Assembly: GCA_003209755.1 (NCBI GenBank)
Contig: QCPD01000007.1
Location: 25,581-89,580, forward strand
DNA: 64,000 nucleotides
Origin: Prochlorococcus sp. AG-436-C14
GTDB lineage: Bacteria > Cyanobacteriota > Cyanobacteriia > PCC-6307 > Cyanobiaceae
Direction: 5' to 3'
A program made the position numbers and the translations under genes. Under the pieces are notes generated by a model. That model did not search any database. It was not told the DNA's origin and was given only the letters and a program-made list of their open reading frames with translations. Positions 54,856 to 64,000 of this stretch are shown in pieces; position 1 is the first letter of the stretch, and every line of letters begins with the position of its first letter.

Positions 54856-54878
54856 GATCTCAAGTTTTGCTTGAGGTC
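54856..54878 (+). terminator. Hairpin downstream of psbM
   Basis: GATCTCAAG (54856-54864) pairs with CTTGAGGTC (54870-54878) with one G-U pair and a TTTTG loop, 22 bases after the psbM stop. There is no T-run, so termination is only suggested. Confidence 0.4.
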
Positions 54879-54968
54879 ATGAAAGCTATTGAGGTTTTAC
54901 CATATTAGGTATTACTTAATAGAGTCTAGATTCAATTAAACGACTCAAATAATTGATTATTCTTTAGG

Positions 54969-55409
54969 ATGAGTTCTAAAAATAATAGATGGAGATTAAA
55001 AAAAACAGTTCTACCTCAGCACACAGATCATGCAGGGGTAATGTGGCATGGTTCTTATTTAGATTTTTTGGAAGAGGGGAGAATTGATGCCTTAGATAAA
55101 GTAGGATGTTCATATTCTGAATTATCTAAACAGGGCTTTGAAATACCAGTAATTTCTATCCAAATAAAATATAAAATATCTTTTTTCCATGGAGAAAAGG
55201 TTTTATTAAATAGTCAATTTAAGCTGGAAAATAAAATACGATTTACTTGTAAAACTGTATTTTTGAAATCAAATGGTGATATTGGTGCAGAAGCAATAAT
55301 TGGACTTGTTGTGGTAAAAAAAATAAATGATTCAATACAGTTAGTTAGAGAATTACCAGTACAAATTAAAAATATATTATTAATGCTTGAAAAAGGCCCA
55401 AAAGTTTAA
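54969..55409 (+). CDS. Hotdog-fold acyl-CoA thioesterase (DHNA-CoA type)
   Basis: 4-hydroxybenzoyl-CoA-thioesterase-like protein. The signature TDHAGVMWHGSYLDFLEEGR contains the catalytic aspartate of the family. At 146 residues it is normal. In cyanobacteria the closest function is hydrolysis of 1,4-dihydroxy-2-naphthoyl-CoA in phylloquinone synthesis, which supplies the quinone of photosystem I; that assignment is by family and not certain. It lies 15 bases before prmC. Confidence 0.82.
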   Translation: MSSKNNRWRLKKTVLPQHTDHAGVMWHGSYLDFLEEGRIDALDKVGCSYSELSKQGFEIPVISIQIKYKISFFHGEKVLLNSQFKLENKIRFTCKTVFLKSNGDIGAEAIIGLVVVKKINDSIQLVRELPVQIKNILLMLEKGPKV

Positions 55410-55424
55410 AAATTTGAATAATTT

Positions 55425-56297
55425 ATGATTTTAAACCCCATTGCTGGTGAAACTTTTCTTCAATGGAGAAAGAAAATGATATTGAAAGGAGGTAGGAAAA
55501 TTGATTTTGATTGGCTTTTAGATATAGCTGCTGGAGTCTCTTGGAGTAACTTACAAAGCATTATTTTGAATCCTAAAAATTTTATTTCTTTAGAAATATC
55601 AATTGAAGAATTAGAAGTTATTTGGGAATCTCATTTAAAAGATCAAACCCCACTACAATATTTGATTTCTAAGTGCCCGTGGAGAGATATTGAGTTAGAG
55701 GCTTCATCCGAGGCTCTAATCCCTAGGCAAGAAACAGAATTTCTGATTGATTTTGCTTTGAAAAAAGTTACTAATATTGATTGTGGAACATGGGCTGATC
55801 TAGGTACGGGATCTGGACCTATTGCAGTATCTCTAGCTAAATCTCTTCCTAATTGGAATGGACATGCATCTGATATTAGTAATAAAGCATTAGACCTAGC
55901 AAAAAGAAATTTAAAATCTATTGTGCCTAATGCGAATGTGAGATTTTCTTTGGGAGATTGGTGGGAACCTTTGAGTAGATGGTGGGGTAGCTTTAATCTG
56001 GTTTTAAGTAATCCTCCTTATATACCCTCTGATTTGATTGAAGAGTTAGAGCCAGTTGTAAAAAACCATGAGCCTCGTTTAGCCTTGGATGGTGGGGAGG
56101 ATGGAATGAGTTCTTCTAGAAAAATCATCCTTGGGGCTTCAAATGGACTTGCTAAAGGAGGTTGGTTAATTCTTGAACATCATTATGATCAAAGTGAAAA
56201 GATAATTGATTTTATGAAGGATGTTGGAATGGAAGAAGTTTCTTTTGAAAAAGATTTAAGTGGAATTAAGCGTTATGCAATTTGTCGTAAAAGATGA
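55425..56297 (+). CDS. prmC: Peptide chain release factor N5-glutamine methyltransferase
   Basis: Methylates the GGQ glutamine of release factors using S-adenosylmethionine. The 290 residues have the helical N-terminal domain, then ALIPRQETEFLIDFAL, the SAM loop WADLGTGSGPIAVSLAKSLP and the catalytic NPPYIPSDLIEELEP motif. Later, EPRLALDGGEDGMSSSRKII is also diagnostic. Its stop is one base from the favoured start of the next gene. Confidence 0.96.
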   Translation: MILNPIAGETFLQWRKKMILKGGRKIDFDWLLDIAAGVSWSNLQSIILNPKNFISLEISIEELEVIWESHLKDQTPLQYLISKCPWRDIELEASSEALIPRQETEFLIDFALKKVTNIDCGTWADLGTGSGPIAVSLAKSLPNWNGHASDISNKALDLAKRNLKSIVPNANVRFSLGDWWEPLSRWWGSFNLVLSNPPYIPSDLIEELEPVVKNHEPRLALDGGEDGMSSSRKIILGASNGLAKGGWLILEHHYDQSEKIIDFMKDVGMEEVSFEKDLSGIKRYAICRKR

Positions 56298-56298
56298 A

Positions 56299-56874
56299 AT
56301 GATCACCGAGCAATTTGGAATTTCTGAGCTGGCTTTAAAGTTAAAAAAGGGATCTTTAGCTTTATTCCCTACTGATACTTTGCCAGCAATTTGTTCATAC
56401 CCTAAATACTCAAAAAAAATATGGGCTATCAAGAAAAGGCCTTCAACTAAGCCACTTATATTAATGGGAGGATGCTTGGATGATTTATTTGAGTTTGTTC
56501 ATCCTTGTGCTAAAGAAGATGGCTTGAAATTGGCAAAAATTTATTGGCCTGGAGCATTAACAATTGTTTTACCAACAATAGGAAATTTTTCTGAGAATCT
56601 TAATTTCCATACTAATTCTATAGGTTTCAGAGTCCCTGCACTAAGTCTGGCAAGAGATTTGCTTATCAAAACTGGTCCTCTTGCAACTACAAGTGCAAAC
56701 ATTTCTGGAGAAGAACCTGTTAAAGATGCTTTAGAAGCTTCGATTAAATTCCCTGAGATTCCAATACTTGCTCCTGTCCCTTGGCCAAAGTCTTCTGGTC
56801 TAGGAAGCACAGTTGTTGAATGGAACGAAGGAGAATGGAATTTGTTAAGAGCTGGTTCAGTTGCTTTGAATTAA
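56299..56874 (+). CDS. Sua5/YciO/YrdC-family protein
   Basis: Threonylcarbamoyl-AMP synthase-like protein acting on tRNA (t6A37) or a related ATP-dependent carbamoyl reaction. The double-stranded-RNA-binding-type fold shows KKGSLALFPTDTLPAICSYP, KRPSTKPLILM, IYWPGALTIVLP and TSANISGEEPVKDALEA. The frame reaches back to 56260 inside prmC; ATG 56299, just after the prmC stop, gives 191 residues and is preferred. Whether it is the true TsaC/Sua5 or a YciO paralogue is not resolved. Confidence 0.87.
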   Translation: MITEQFGISELALKLKKGSLALFPTDTLPAICSYPKYSKKIWAIKKRPSTKPLILMGGCLDDLFEFVHPCAKEDGLKLAKIYWPGALTIVLPTIGNFSENLNFHTNSIGFRVPALSLARDLLIKTGPLATTSANISGEEPVKDALEASIKFPEIPILAPVPWPKSSGLGSTVVEWNEGEWNLLRAGSVALN

Positions 56875-56883
56875 AAGAAACGA

Positions 56884-57042
56884 ATGATTTATCTTTTTGT
56901 AGTCGTTTTATTATTGCAGTCTCTTTTTTGGTGGGTTTTTCGATTTCCAATAATTGGATTGGATTGGATTTATCAATTAAAATTTCTCAATTTCTGTGTT
57001 ATTGCTTTTTTAATTTGGATTATCTCTGGTAGATCCAAATAG
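56884..57042 (+). CDS. Small membrane protein, unknown function
   Basis: A 52-residue ORF starting ATG 56884, ten bases after the preceding stop. Two hydrophobic helices are visible, IYLFVVVLLLQSLFWWVF and LNFCVIAFLIWIIS, separated by RFPIIGLDWIYQLK. The even spacing of the helices and the tight gap to the Sua5-like gene favour a real, cotranscribed gene. No family is recognised. Confidence 0.55.
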   Translation: MIYLFVVVLLLQSLFWWVFRFPIIGLDWIYQLKFLNFCVIAFLIWIISGRSK

Positions 57043-57067
57043 ATCTTTTTTAGCTTTGTTTTTAAAA

Positions 57068-57139
57068 TGCCGGCTAACAGATTTGAACTGATGACCTTCG
57101 CTTTACAAAAGCGCTGCTCTACCGCTGAGCTAAGCCGGC
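57068..57139 (-). tRNA. trnT: tRNA-Thr (UGU)
   Basis: Minus-strand cloverleaf: acceptor GCCGGCT pairs with AGCCGGC, the D arm AGCTCAGCGGTAGAGC, anticodon loop TTTGTAA with TGT, T arm AGTTCAAATCTGT and discriminator A. The first base pair of the anticodon stem is mismatched (G-A). CCA is not encoded. A T-run on the plus strand (57141 onward) is upstream of it. Confidence 0.95.
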
Positions 57140-57259
57140 ATTTTTTTATCTTACCTAAGAAAGTAATCTAAAAGTTAATCAATATAGGAAATTTGTTGAA
57201 AATACTTTTTAAATATCTTTTTGAGCACATCTAAAAAATGAATGCCATCTTTTAATTGA

Positions 57260-57607
57260 CTAAGAATTTTGATCTGTGCCTTCAGTTTCTTCAGAATTTT
57301 CTTCTGACTGATTCTTAGGCTCTTTAAGTTTGATTTGACCAGTCATAGTTCTTTTTATTGGTAGGTTTGCAACTAATGCGGTCATGCGATCTTCTGTCTC
57401 AAGACTTACTGCGCCTTCATCCACATCTATCTCTACATACTTTGCTACCACCTCAAGTATTTCTCTTCTCATTTGATCTAAAAGTTCAGTACTGAGATCT
57501 GATCGATCATGAGCTAAAACAAGTTGCAACCTCTCTCTAGCAGTGCTAGCGCTAGCCGGCTGTCTACGAAGTAACCTGTTAATAATGTCTCTAAGTGTCA
57601 TTGCCAT
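57260..57607 (-). CDS. minE: Cell division topological specificity factor MinE
   Basis: Drives the pole-to-pole oscillation of MinD and so keeps FtsZ rings at mid cell. The 115 residues have the anti-MinCD part near the N terminus ([30 protein letters not shown]) and the dimerisation part ([20 protein letters not shown]). A polar, glutamate-rich C-terminal tail (about 95-115) is longer than in E. coli. It lies 4 bases after minD in minC-D-E. Confidence 0.96.
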   Translation of the reverse strand: MAMTLRDIINRLLRRQPASASTARERLQLVLAHDRSDLSTELLDQMRREILEVVAKYVEIDVDEGAVSLETEDRMTALVANLPIKRTMTGQIKLKEPKNQSEENSEETEGTDQNS

Positions 57608-57611
57608 TTCT

Positions 57612-58448
57612 TTAGAAAATTTTTGTTTGCATTAGTCTTCTAAATTTTGATCCAAATCCCGAACTCTCTTCTATGGGATCAATAAGTGGAATATCTTCTC
57701 CTTGTAATCTCTTGGCAATATTTAGATAACATTTTGCTGCTGGAGAATTAACGCTATTTAAAGTTAGAGGCTCCCCTCGATTTGTACTTACAATTACTTG
57801 TTCATCCTCTAGCACAAGGCCAAGTAAAGGTAAGGCTAAAATATCAGTCACATCTTCGATAGAAAGCATTTCTTGGTTGGCCATCATCTTTGGCCTAACT
57901 CTGTTAAGAACTAATTGGACTGGTTTAATAGCATTTGTATTAAGCAAACCAATTACTCTGTCTGCATCTCTTACTGCTGAAACCTCAGGGTTGGTAACTA
58001 CAATTGCTTCCTGTGATGCGGCCATAGCATTTTTAAACCCATCTTCAACTCCTGCAGGACAGTCAATTAAAACGTAATTGAACTGTTCTTTTAACATTTT
58101 TACTATTCGCTTCATGTCATCCGGTTTTAACCAATCAAGCATCCTTGGGTTCCCTGCAGGAAGTAAAGATAGATTGGATTCTTGCTTGTGCTTCACTAAG
58201 GCTTGATCAAGCCTGCATTCCTCCTCAAGAACTTCTTGTGCTGTATACACAATTCGATTTTCAAGACCTAATAATAAATCCAAATTTCTTAGACCAAAGT
58301 CTGCATCTAAGACAGCAGTGGTTAATCCCTGCCTCGCTAGTGAAATGCCAAGATTTGCTGTAAGGGTTGTCTTGCCGACCCCACCCTTTCCTGAGCAAAT
58401 AAGAATGACGCGCGTATCTGTCGCCACGGACCTCCTTGGATTCGACAA
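57612..58448 (-). CDS. minD: Septum-site determining ATPase MinD
   Basis: Membrane-binding ParA-type ATPase that recruits MinC. The deviant Walker A loop is [20 protein letters not shown], followed by [19 protein letters not shown] and [18 protein letters not shown]. The C-terminal end, [14 protein letters not shown], is a short amphipathic membrane-targeting helix. There are 278 residues. Middle gene of minC-D-E; a 138-base gap separates it from minC. Confidence 0.98.
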   Translation of the reverse strand: MSNPRRSVATDTRVILICSGKGGVGKTTLTANLGISLARQGLTTAVLDADFGLRNLDLLLGLENRIVYTAQEVLEEECRLDQALVKHKQESNLSLLPAGNPRMLDWLKPDDMKRIVKMLKEQFNYVLIDCPAGVEDGFKNAMAASQEAIVVTNPEVSAVRDADRVIGLLNTNAIKPVQLVLNRVRPKMMANQEMLSIEDVTDILALPLLGLVLEDEQVIVSTNRGEPLTLNSVNSPAAKCYLNIAKRLQGEDIPLIDPIEESSGFGSKFRRLMQTKIF

Positions 58449-58586
58449 ATTTTAGTTCGATTTTGATTGAGAAAAAAGCTTTATTGTTGGATCGGTTGCA
58501 TTGGGTTTGCTTTTGAAGACATCTCTTAGATCTTAAGTAGTAATTTCTTTTTGCTTTTTTTTAACCTATTTAGTCTGACTACTCAA

Positions 58587-59234
58587 CTATGTTGACTCCA
58601 TTGGGGAAATTATAATTTCTTCGGAATCTATTCTTGCTTGCTCTGCTAGACCAAGTTGAGGTTTCTCCTTAGGCCCTCTAGCAACTTTTTTAGCGATTCT
58701 TAGTTGAACAGGTCTAAGTTGTAGTGCAGATATAGTTGCTTTAGAGTTTCCTTTGCTACCTGCATGGGCAATCCCAAGAAGTCTTCCCCAGATAATAATA
58801 TTTCCCTCTGCACTAACTTTTGCCCCTGGATTAACATCTCCAAGGATTAATAAATCTCCAGGGCTTTCAAGATATTCTCCTGACCTCACAGTTCCTTGAT
58901 GAAAGTTGGTTTTTGAAAAAGTTAAATTTTTTTCATTTATCTTTAAAATTTCATTTGAATTATTTTCAATAATAAATTGAGATTTATAACCTAATGATTG
59001 AGAGCTTACTATTGTCTTTGAAGATGTTGAACAAAAACTAATTACTTTACAATTAAATTGATTGGCAATTGAAATCAGTTCCGATATGCCTCTACATGAA
59101 AGATCGAGATTTTTGCAATCAATTTCTATGTTGCTTGACTTGAGGTTTTTTAATTTATTTCTTAAGCATGATTCCCAACTGATATATTTACTATCTTCGA
59201 TATTGATAATAATTTTTTGAGTTTGTGAATTCAT
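58587..59234 (-). CDS. minC: Septum-site determining protein MinC
   Basis: Inhibits FtsZ polymerisation at the poles when held by MinD. The C-terminal beta-helix domain is clear: RSGEYLESPGDLLILGDVNP, GAKVSAEGNIIIWGRLLGIA and HAGSKGNSKATISALQLRPV. The N-terminal half is divergent and rich in Ser, Asn and Lys. There are 215 residues. It starts 2 bases downstream of the HD-domain gene stop, which suggests one transcript. Confidence 0.93.
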   Translation of the reverse strand: MNSQTQKIIINIEDSKYISWESCLRNKLKNLKSSNIEIDCKNLDLSCRGISELISIANQFNCKVISFCSTSSKTIVSSQSLGYKSQFIIENNSNEILKINEKNLTFSKTNFHQGTVRSGEYLESPGDLLILGDVNPGAKVSAEGNIIIWGRLLGIAHAGSKGNSKATISALQLRPVQLRIAKKVARGPKEKPQLGLAEQARIDSEEIIISPMEST

Positions 59235-59236
59235 TT

Positions 59237-60496
59237 TTAAATATGTTCTATTTTTAGATTTTCTATCTCTATTTTTAATTCACTATCTATTTCTTTAGGA
59301 TAAATCAACCATGAAGATTGATTAGGTTCTATTAATCTCTCAACTAATGGTGAGACTTCCTCTAAAGCCTGTAAGTTTTCTCCATCCCATAAACGAAGTC
59401 CATATCTATAAGGATGATAGCTTTTAACTATTTGCTCTCTTAATCCACAGGAGATATCTGGCTCAATGTAATATTTTTCTGATAGTTTTCTAGCCTTTGC
59501 TAGGGCTTCTAGCCTTATCTCTAAAGAGAAGGAGGATATATTTAATGCTTTTAATAAATTTCTATTTATAAAACGTTTACAGAGCTGAGATAAATTATCA
59601 AAACTAGAGTTTTGCCATTTATGAATATGATATCCAGTTACTATGTCATCATTAGATAAAAAACTTTCTAAGCTCATTTTTTCATGATTCCATAGCCATT
59701 CAGACATGTTTTTATCAGCCCATACTTTATTTGGACCAATCTTTCTAGCTGTTTTTATTATTTGTTCTAATAACCAATTGCAAACCTCATTTAACCTATG
59801 ATTGTATACGCTTCTATACATAAGATTCCTTATTACTAAATAATGCTCAACTGCCATTAATCCTTTAGGATGTATTGCTAAATCACCGTCTGGTGCAAGT
59901 ATCATTGCTGATATTATTCGATCAATATCTAACTGACCGTACCTTGCTCCTGTCGTATAACTATCTCTCATTAGGTAATCGAGCCTATCGCAATCAAGCT
60001 GACTACTAATTAAAGAAATTATTGATTTTTCTGGTGCTTCCCTCGATTTGATTAAATCTGAAATTGTTTTTGCATTCCCCTTCCCATATCTATTAAGTAT
60101 CATAGCAATTTCTTGATTTGAATTTATTAATTTTGCAGTCCAAACTTCATGCTTGATTTTGAATATTTCCTCACTTGTATGACTTAGTGGTCCATGACCT
60201 AGATCATGTAATAGTGCAGCGCCGTAAAGAATGAATTTTTGCTTTTTTAATCTAGAATCAAACTCAGATAAATGATTTATTGCTCTTCTTGCAATATGAA
60301 ATACACCAAGAGAATGAGTGAATCGGCTTGATTCTGCACCGTGAAATGTTAAATAAGCAGGACCTAATTGTTTGATTCTTCTTAATCTTTGAAATGGGGA
60401 GGAATCTATTAATTCCATTACCATTTTCTCCTCTGGAATTGAGCTATTTAACGTAATGGATTGATGTAGAGGGTCATAATAAGTTCTTATTGACAT
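59237..60496 (-). CDS. HD-domain phosphohydrolase
   Basis: Metal-dependent phosphohydrolase of the dGTPase-like/HDc type. The signatures are RLRRIKQLGPAYLTFHGAES, RFTHSLGVFHIARRAI (first histidine), LLHDLGHGPLSHTSEEIF (the HD pair) and SQLDCDRLDYLMRDSYTTGA. There are 419 residues. Relatives hydrolyse dNTPs or nucleotide signals; the substrate is not predictable here. Gene order ctpA-HD-minC on the minus strand, with gaps of 2-3 bases, suggests an operon. Confidence 0.9.
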   Translation of the reverse strand: MSIRTYYDPLHQSITLNSSIPEEKMVMELIDSSPFQRLRRIKQLGPAYLTFHGAESSRFTHSLGVFHIARRAINHLSEFDSRLKKQKFILYGAALLHDLGHGPLSHTSEEIFKIKHEVWTAKLINSNQEIAMILNRYGKGNAKTISDLIKSREAPEKSIISLISSQLDCDRLDYLMRDSYTTGARYGQLDIDRIISAMILAPDGDLAIHPKGLMAVEHYLVIRNLMYRSVYNHRLNEVCNWLLEQIIKTARKIGPNKVWADKNMSEWLWNHEKMSLESFLSNDDIVTGYHIHKWQNSSFDNLSQLCKRFINRNLLKALNISSFSLEIRLEALAKARKLSEKYYIEPDISCGLREQIVKSYHPYRYGLRLWDGENLQALEEVSPLVERLIEPNQSSWLIYPKEIDSELKIEIENLKIEHI

Positions 60497-60499
60497 GAT

Positions 60500-61810
60500 T
60501 TATTCAATTTCTTGGCTTATTAATAGTTCTTCTTTTACTTCACTCTCTTTAGATAATTTTTCTGAAACTTCTTCTTTGTCCAAAGTTGCTTGCATGATCA
60601 ACTCTGCATCTAAAAGCCATCTGTCTTCATCAGAACCTGGATTAAGTGGCTCTGGCATTTCTAGGAGGCGATCAGGATTAATTCCAAGATTTTGTATGTC
60701 TCTTCCACTTGGAGTTAAATAGCTAGCAACTGTTACAGCTAAACCACTTCCATCACTGAGATTGGTTAAAGATTGAATAAGGCCTTTCCCGAAAGTTTTA
60801 TTACCTATAAGCTCAGATCTTTTATTGTCTTGAAGAGCACCCGCAAGAATTTCACTAGCGCTTGCTGTCCCCTCATTTACAAGAGTAACCATTGGGCCGT
60901 CATAAATAGTTTCTATCCCAGAACTGATGGGATCATTTATTGAATCTCTCTTTTTTGTTTCAACAATCGGCATATTGCTGAGGAAATCATCTGCAACGGC
61001 AAGTCCAGAACTGACCAGGCCTCCAGAATTATTCCTTAGGTCCAAAATGAGTCCATCTATTTCTTTCCCAGAAAGCTCCTCCAATGCTTCCTTGACTTGC
61101 TCGGGAACTCCCTCACTGAATTGCGTGATTCTTAAATAACCAAATGTATGGGATTCATTTCTTATTCTCTTTGTCCTAACTGGTCTTAAATCAACACTTC
61201 TTCTTTCTAAAGAAATTTCCTTTATTTCATTGTCAGGTTGTTCTAATTCAACGATTACTTGTGTTCCTGTTTGCCCTCTCAATTTTGCTGCTGTTGCTTC
61301 AAGTCCTAACTGTTTGGGAGATTGCCCATTGACCTTTTTTAAAATTGTTCCACTTTTAATACCTGCATCCGAGGCGGGAGAGCCTTCAAGAGGAGATATC
61401 ACTACTATCTCCCCATCTTCTTTTCTCGCTCCTAACTGAAGTCCAACCCCATTAATTTCACTCCCTATGTTGCTTTTTTTCATCGCTTCGTAATCGACTG
61501 GTCTTAATAAGCGTGTATAAGGATCTCCAAGGGGGAGAAGCATTGCCTCTATAGCTGAATACGCCTGTTGAGAATTGCTTATTGGTTTTTCAAGAGCTTT
61601 TTGGCGAAGTCTTTTCCATTGAATTTCATCAAATTTCTTAGGATCTAGATAACCCGTATTAACTAGATTCCAGGCCTCAATAACAAGTAATTGTCCATCA
61701 TTGAGGGCAAAAGCGGTCTGAGTAAATACTTGAAATAAAATGCCAAAACAAATTAATACTGCAAAAAATCTTTGCAGTAACTTAGTTAAAGATTTAACAG
61801 ATGAAAGCAT
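60500..61810 (-). CDS. ctpA: Carboxyl-terminal processing protease (CtpA family)
   Basis: Lumenal serine protease family; CtpA cleaves the C-terminal extension of the D1 protein of photosystem II. The signal peptide is [21 protein letters not shown] (shown in part, ending in A-F-A). A PDZ domain ([40 protein letters not shown]) is followed by the peptidase S41 core [20 protein letters not shown] and the catalytic Ser/Lys region [20 protein letters not shown] and [11 protein letters not shown] 61810 was chosen because it directly precedes the signal peptide (436 residues); the open frame extends to 61873. It is divergent from petB, 69 bases away. Confidence 0.93.
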   Translation of the reverse strand: MLSSVKSLTKLLQRFFAVLICFGILFQVFTQTAFALNDGQLLVIEAWNLVNTGYLDPKKFDEIQWKRLRQKALEKPISNSQQAYSAIEAMLLPLGDPYTRLLRPVDYEAMKKSNIGSEINGVGLQLGARKEDGEIVVISPLEGSPASDAGIKSGTILKKVNGQSPKQLGLEATAAKLRGQTGTQVIVELEQPDNEIKEISLERRSVDLRPVRTKRIRNESHTFGYLRITQFSEGVPEQVKEALEELSGKEIDGLILDLRNNSGGLVSSGLAVADDFLSNMPIVETKKRDSINDPISSGIETIYDGPMVTLVNEGTASASEILAGALQDNKRSELIGNKTFGKGLIQSLTNLSDGSGLAVTVASYLTPSGRDIQNLGINPDRLLEMPEPLNPGSDEDRWLLDAELIMQATLDKEEVSEKLSKESEVKEELLISQEIE

Positions 61811-61879
61811 TGGATTGATCTTTTGCGGCGACCAAGGGGCACATCGAGTAAGATATTTGAAAATACAGTGCATAAGTGG

Positions 61880-62536
61880 ATGGCGAACTCTTCACCGGTT
61901 TATGACTGGTTCCAGGAACGTCTTGAGATACAGGACATAGCTGATGATGTCACTTCAAAATACGTTCCTCCACATGTCAACATTTTTTATTGTCTTGGTG
62001 GAATAACACTGGTTTGTTTTCTGATTCAATTCGCGACTGGATTCGCGATGACCTTTTATTACAAACCTACTGTAACTGAAGCTTATAGCTCAGTTAGTTA
62101 TTTGATGACAGACGTGAGTTTTGGTTGGTTGATTAGATCAGTTCATAGATGGAGTGCCTCAATGATGGTACTCATGCTTATTTTGCATGTTTTTCGTGTT
62201 TATTTAACTGGTGGTTTCAAAAGGCCTAGAGAATTGACATGGATAACTGGCGTGGTTATGGCAGTTATAACAGTCGCTTTTGGAGTTACAGGCTATTCAT
62301 TGCCTTGGGATCAAGTCGGTTATTGGGCAGTTAAAATTGTTTCTGGAGTTCCTGCCGCTATTCCAGTTATTGGTGACTTTATGGTCGAACTATTGAGAGG
62401 CGGTGAGAGTGTTGGTCAGACAACTTTGACAAGATTTTATAGTCTCCATACTTTTGTAATGCCATGGCTTCTAGCAGTATTCATGTTGATGCATTTTCTA
62501 ATGATCAGAAAACAAGGAATCTCTGGTCCCTTATAG
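61880..62536 (+). CDS. petB: Cytochrome b6
   Basis: Heme-binding core of the cytochrome b6f complex between the two photosystems. The protein starts [20 protein letters not shown] at ATG 61880; the open frame beginning at 61823 is an artefact. Four membrane helices and the heme ligand histidines are visible in [20 protein letters not shown] and [20 protein letters not shown]. The cysteine in FYCLGG for the extra heme c is present. There are 218 residues. It is followed by petD after 55 bases. Confidence 0.97.
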   Translation: MANSSPVYDWFQERLEIQDIADDVTSKYVPPHVNIFYCLGGITLVCFLIQFATGFAMTFYYKPTVTEAYSSVSYLMTDVSFGWLIRSVHRWSASMMVLMLILHVFRVYLTGGFKRPRELTWITGVVMAVITVAFGVTGYSLPWDQVGYWAVKIVSGVPAAIPVIGDFMVELLRGGESVGQTTLTRFYSLHTFVMPWLLAVFMLMHFLMIRKQGISGPL

Positions 62537-62591
62537 TTAAAATTATTTTTTCAAATAATCCTTAAATTATCTAAAAAAATCCTCTGATAAA

Positions 62592-63074
62592 ATGTCAACT
62601 CTAAAGAAACCTGATTTAGCTGATACCAAATTAAGAGCCAAACTTGCAAAAGGAATGGGTCATAATTATTACGGAGAGCCAGCATGGCCAAATGACCTAC
62701 TTTATATTTTCCCTGTAGTTATTCTTGGAACAATTGCTTGTGTTGTTGGGTTAGCAGTTTTAGATCCTGCATTCCTTGGAGATAAAGCAAATCCTTTTGC
62801 AACTCCATTAGAAATTCTTCCTGAATGGTATTTGTATCCTGTATTTCAAATTCTACGTGTTGTACCTAATAAGTTGCTTGGTATTGCTCTTCAAACATTA
62901 ATTCCTCTAGGTTTGATGATTCTTCCTTTTATTGAAAATGTAAATAAATTTGCTAATCCTTTCAGAAGACCAGTTGCAATGACTTTATTTCTATTTGGAA
63001 CAGTTTTGACCATGTATCTAGGTATAGGAGCATGCCTACCTATTGATAAATCTCTAACTCTAGGTTTGTTTTAG
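62592..63074 (+). CDS. petD: Cytochrome b6f subunit IV
   Basis: Partner of cytochrome b6, forming the quinol oxidation site. The 160 residues start [20 protein letters not shown] and contain the Q-site signature [20 protein letters not shown] (PEWY) and three membrane helices. Its stop overlaps the convergent invertase stop by 4 bases (TTAG). Confidence 0.97.
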   Translation: MSTLKKPDLADTKLRAKLAKGMGHNYYGEPAWPNDLLYIFPVVILGTIACVVGLAVLDPAFLGDKANPFATPLEILPEWYLYPVFQILRVVPNKLLGIALQTLIPLGLMILPFIENVNKFANPFRRPVAMTLFLFGTVLTMYLGIGACLPIDKSLTLGLF

Positions 63075-64000
63075 AAGTCTTCCTCAATATCCAGCATTAA
63101 TACATCATCTGGCTGAGCTCTTAATAAATGATGCAATAATAAGAATCCAACAATAGTCCAAGTTTGGTAAGTTCTAGATTGTTGACCTACCCATGTACCA
63201 GTTGGCCCATCAAAATATTCTGCCCATTTTTGTCTTGGGAGTTGATTCAATTGACTCCAATAACATTCTTCAATAAGAGCCCTCATTTGTCCCATCAGTA
63301 AAACATCAGCTTTTGGGTAACGTTTTTCATGTAGCAATATAGAAGCACCAAAAAACCATAAAAGGCTAGGCCAGTGCCCCCCATTGTGATAACTCCATGG
63401 CCAGTTTTTTGGATCTGAACCTGTTTTGTTTTGCCATTCTTCAATATCCATTGGTGGATGACAGATTCTCATTGGCATTTGTGCCATCAGGTGTTCACGG
63501 TTGTGTAGAACCAGACGAAATAATGCTCTCTGCTGGGGCGCTGTTAATACTCCAAACATGCATGCTAAGGAATTTCCCAAGCTATAAAAACGAAAATCTG
63601 GTCTACCAGTTCTTATATTTCCAATAAGGTATCCACCTCTATTCTCTAGCCAATCTTGAAGCCAGGATGGAACTACTTGGGGCTGGACATTAAATTCATT
63701 TTGATGTTGATCTTCACCATATTGCTCAGTAGGTCTTCTCCTAAGAACTTGCATCGTTTTGCTCGTGACCCAGTAGTGCTTCAAAAGAAATTGTCGAAGA
63801 TCCTGCACCCACTGACGAGTTAAAACAAGTCTCTGATCAAGCAATCGACTTTTTTGATGCTTTCTGCTTAATTCCATTAGTTGAATGCAGCTTTTTAGAC
63901 ATGCATGCAACAAAACCTCTACTTCTAGAGGAGCTCCCCAAACGTCCATAGGTCGATCGATCATAAATGAACAATCTGGTACGAATAAAACTGGATTCCC
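63071..64000 (-). CDS. Alkaline/neutral invertase (GH100), 5' end beyond window
   Basis: Glycoside hydrolase that splits sucrose into glucose and fructose. The frame continues without stop through the right window edge (translated end [20 protein letters not shown]), so ATG 63964 is internal and the N-terminal part of the protein is missing. The family patterns [60 protein letters not shown] and [13 protein letters not shown] are clear. Sucrose is used as a compatible solute and carbon store in Prochlorococcus, which fits. Confidence 0.93.
   Translation of the reverse strand, partial: GNPVLFVPDCSFMIDRPMDVWGAPLEVEVLLHACLKSCIQLMELSRKHQKSRLLDQRLVLTRQWVQDLRQFLLKHYWVTSKTMQVLRRRPTEQYGEDQHQNEFNVQPQVVPSWLQDWLENRGGYLIGNIRTGRPDFRFYSLGNSLACMFGVLTAPQQRALFRLVLHNREHLMAQMPMRICHPPMDIEEWQNKTGSDPKNWPWSYHNGGHWPSLLWFFGASILLHEKRYPKADVLLMGQMRALIEECYWSQLNQLPRQKWAEYFDGPTGTWVGQQSRTYQTWTIVGFLLLHHLLRAQPDDVLMLDIEEDF

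Noticed and set aside
56820..57032. 70-residue plus-strand ORF
   Set aside because: Overlaps the Sua5-like gene in another frame; the 52-residue ORF at 56884-57042 has a better layout.
61823..61879. N-terminal extension of petB
   Set aside because: Known PetB begins [11 protein letters not shown], which fits ATG 61880; the added residues are not family-like.

Overview
This 64 kb window looks like the chromosome of a low-light-adapted, low-GC Prochlorococcus (LLI or SS120-like). The DNA is AT-rich and densely packed, with many neighbouring genes overlapping or only a few bases apart. It carries thylakoid genes of an oxygenic phototroph: psbK, psbE/L/J, psbB/T/M, petB/D, ndhC/K/J, chlD and ycf48. 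It also carries a compact phycoerythrin III locus with no other phycobilisome genes, which is the hallmark of low-light Prochlorococcus. Gene orders such as rubredoxin-ycf48-psbE and minC-D-E / HD protein / ctpA / petB-petD / invertase fit the same group. No tool was run; taxonomy and functions rest on recognising motifs and gene order.

Layout. (1) 1-34.7 kb is core genome: a histidine kinase, cobS, tgt, psbK, an oxidoreductase, a CNNM-type CBS protein and tRNA-Met(CAU). Then come pyrE, ygfZ, a RecB-like nuclease, a phosphohexomutase, rdgB, a carotenoid oxygenase, hisB and fabI. These are followed by a thioredoxin-fold protein, a DegT aminotransferase, photolyase, a Nudix hydrolase, folK, chlD, an Mla-type lipid transporter pair and a YvcK-like protein. 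The stretch ends with ndhCKJ, rubredoxin, ycf48, psbE-psbL-psbJ, mtnP, the oxidoreductase-SelD fusion, a CCA-adding enzyme and uvrD. (2) 34.8-42.1 kb is the phycoerythrin region: cpeB, cpeA, three HEAT-repeat bilin-lyase genes (cpeZ-, mpeX- and cpeY-like), cpeT, cpeS, a linker gene and a TVP38-family membrane protein. (3) 42.2-46.9 kb is a loose, variable region. It holds a dead UDP-glucuronate decarboxylase, an intact UDP-glucuronate epimerase, several tiny membrane or secreted ORFs, many hairpins, and a decayed copy of the 3' end of the tRNA-Phe that bounds the region. (4) 46.9-64 kb is core again: a sugar kinase, metK, rpsA, nrdR, psbT-psbB, psbM, a menaquinone-type thioesterase, prmC, a Sua5/YciO protein, tRNA-Thr, minCDE, an HD hydrolase, ctpA, petB-petD, and a neutral invertase cut by the window end.

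Most notable points. The psbE-psbL-psbJ cluster has no psbF where it is normally found; only 29 bases separate psbE and psbL. The phycoerythrin alpha subunit has lost its second bilin cysteine and a short internal segment. The cpeB leader carries a terminator-like hairpin. cobS appears to start upstream of its first standard start codon, possibly at ATT behind a good ribosome binding site. A 1.4 kb interval next to tRNA-Phe is flanked by a 22/24-base direct repeat of the tRNA 3' end and is rich in perfect hairpins, which suggests the scar of an integrative element. A UXS pseudogene shows recent decay of a surface-sugar gene. I found no CRISPR array, insertion sequence or complete mobile element.
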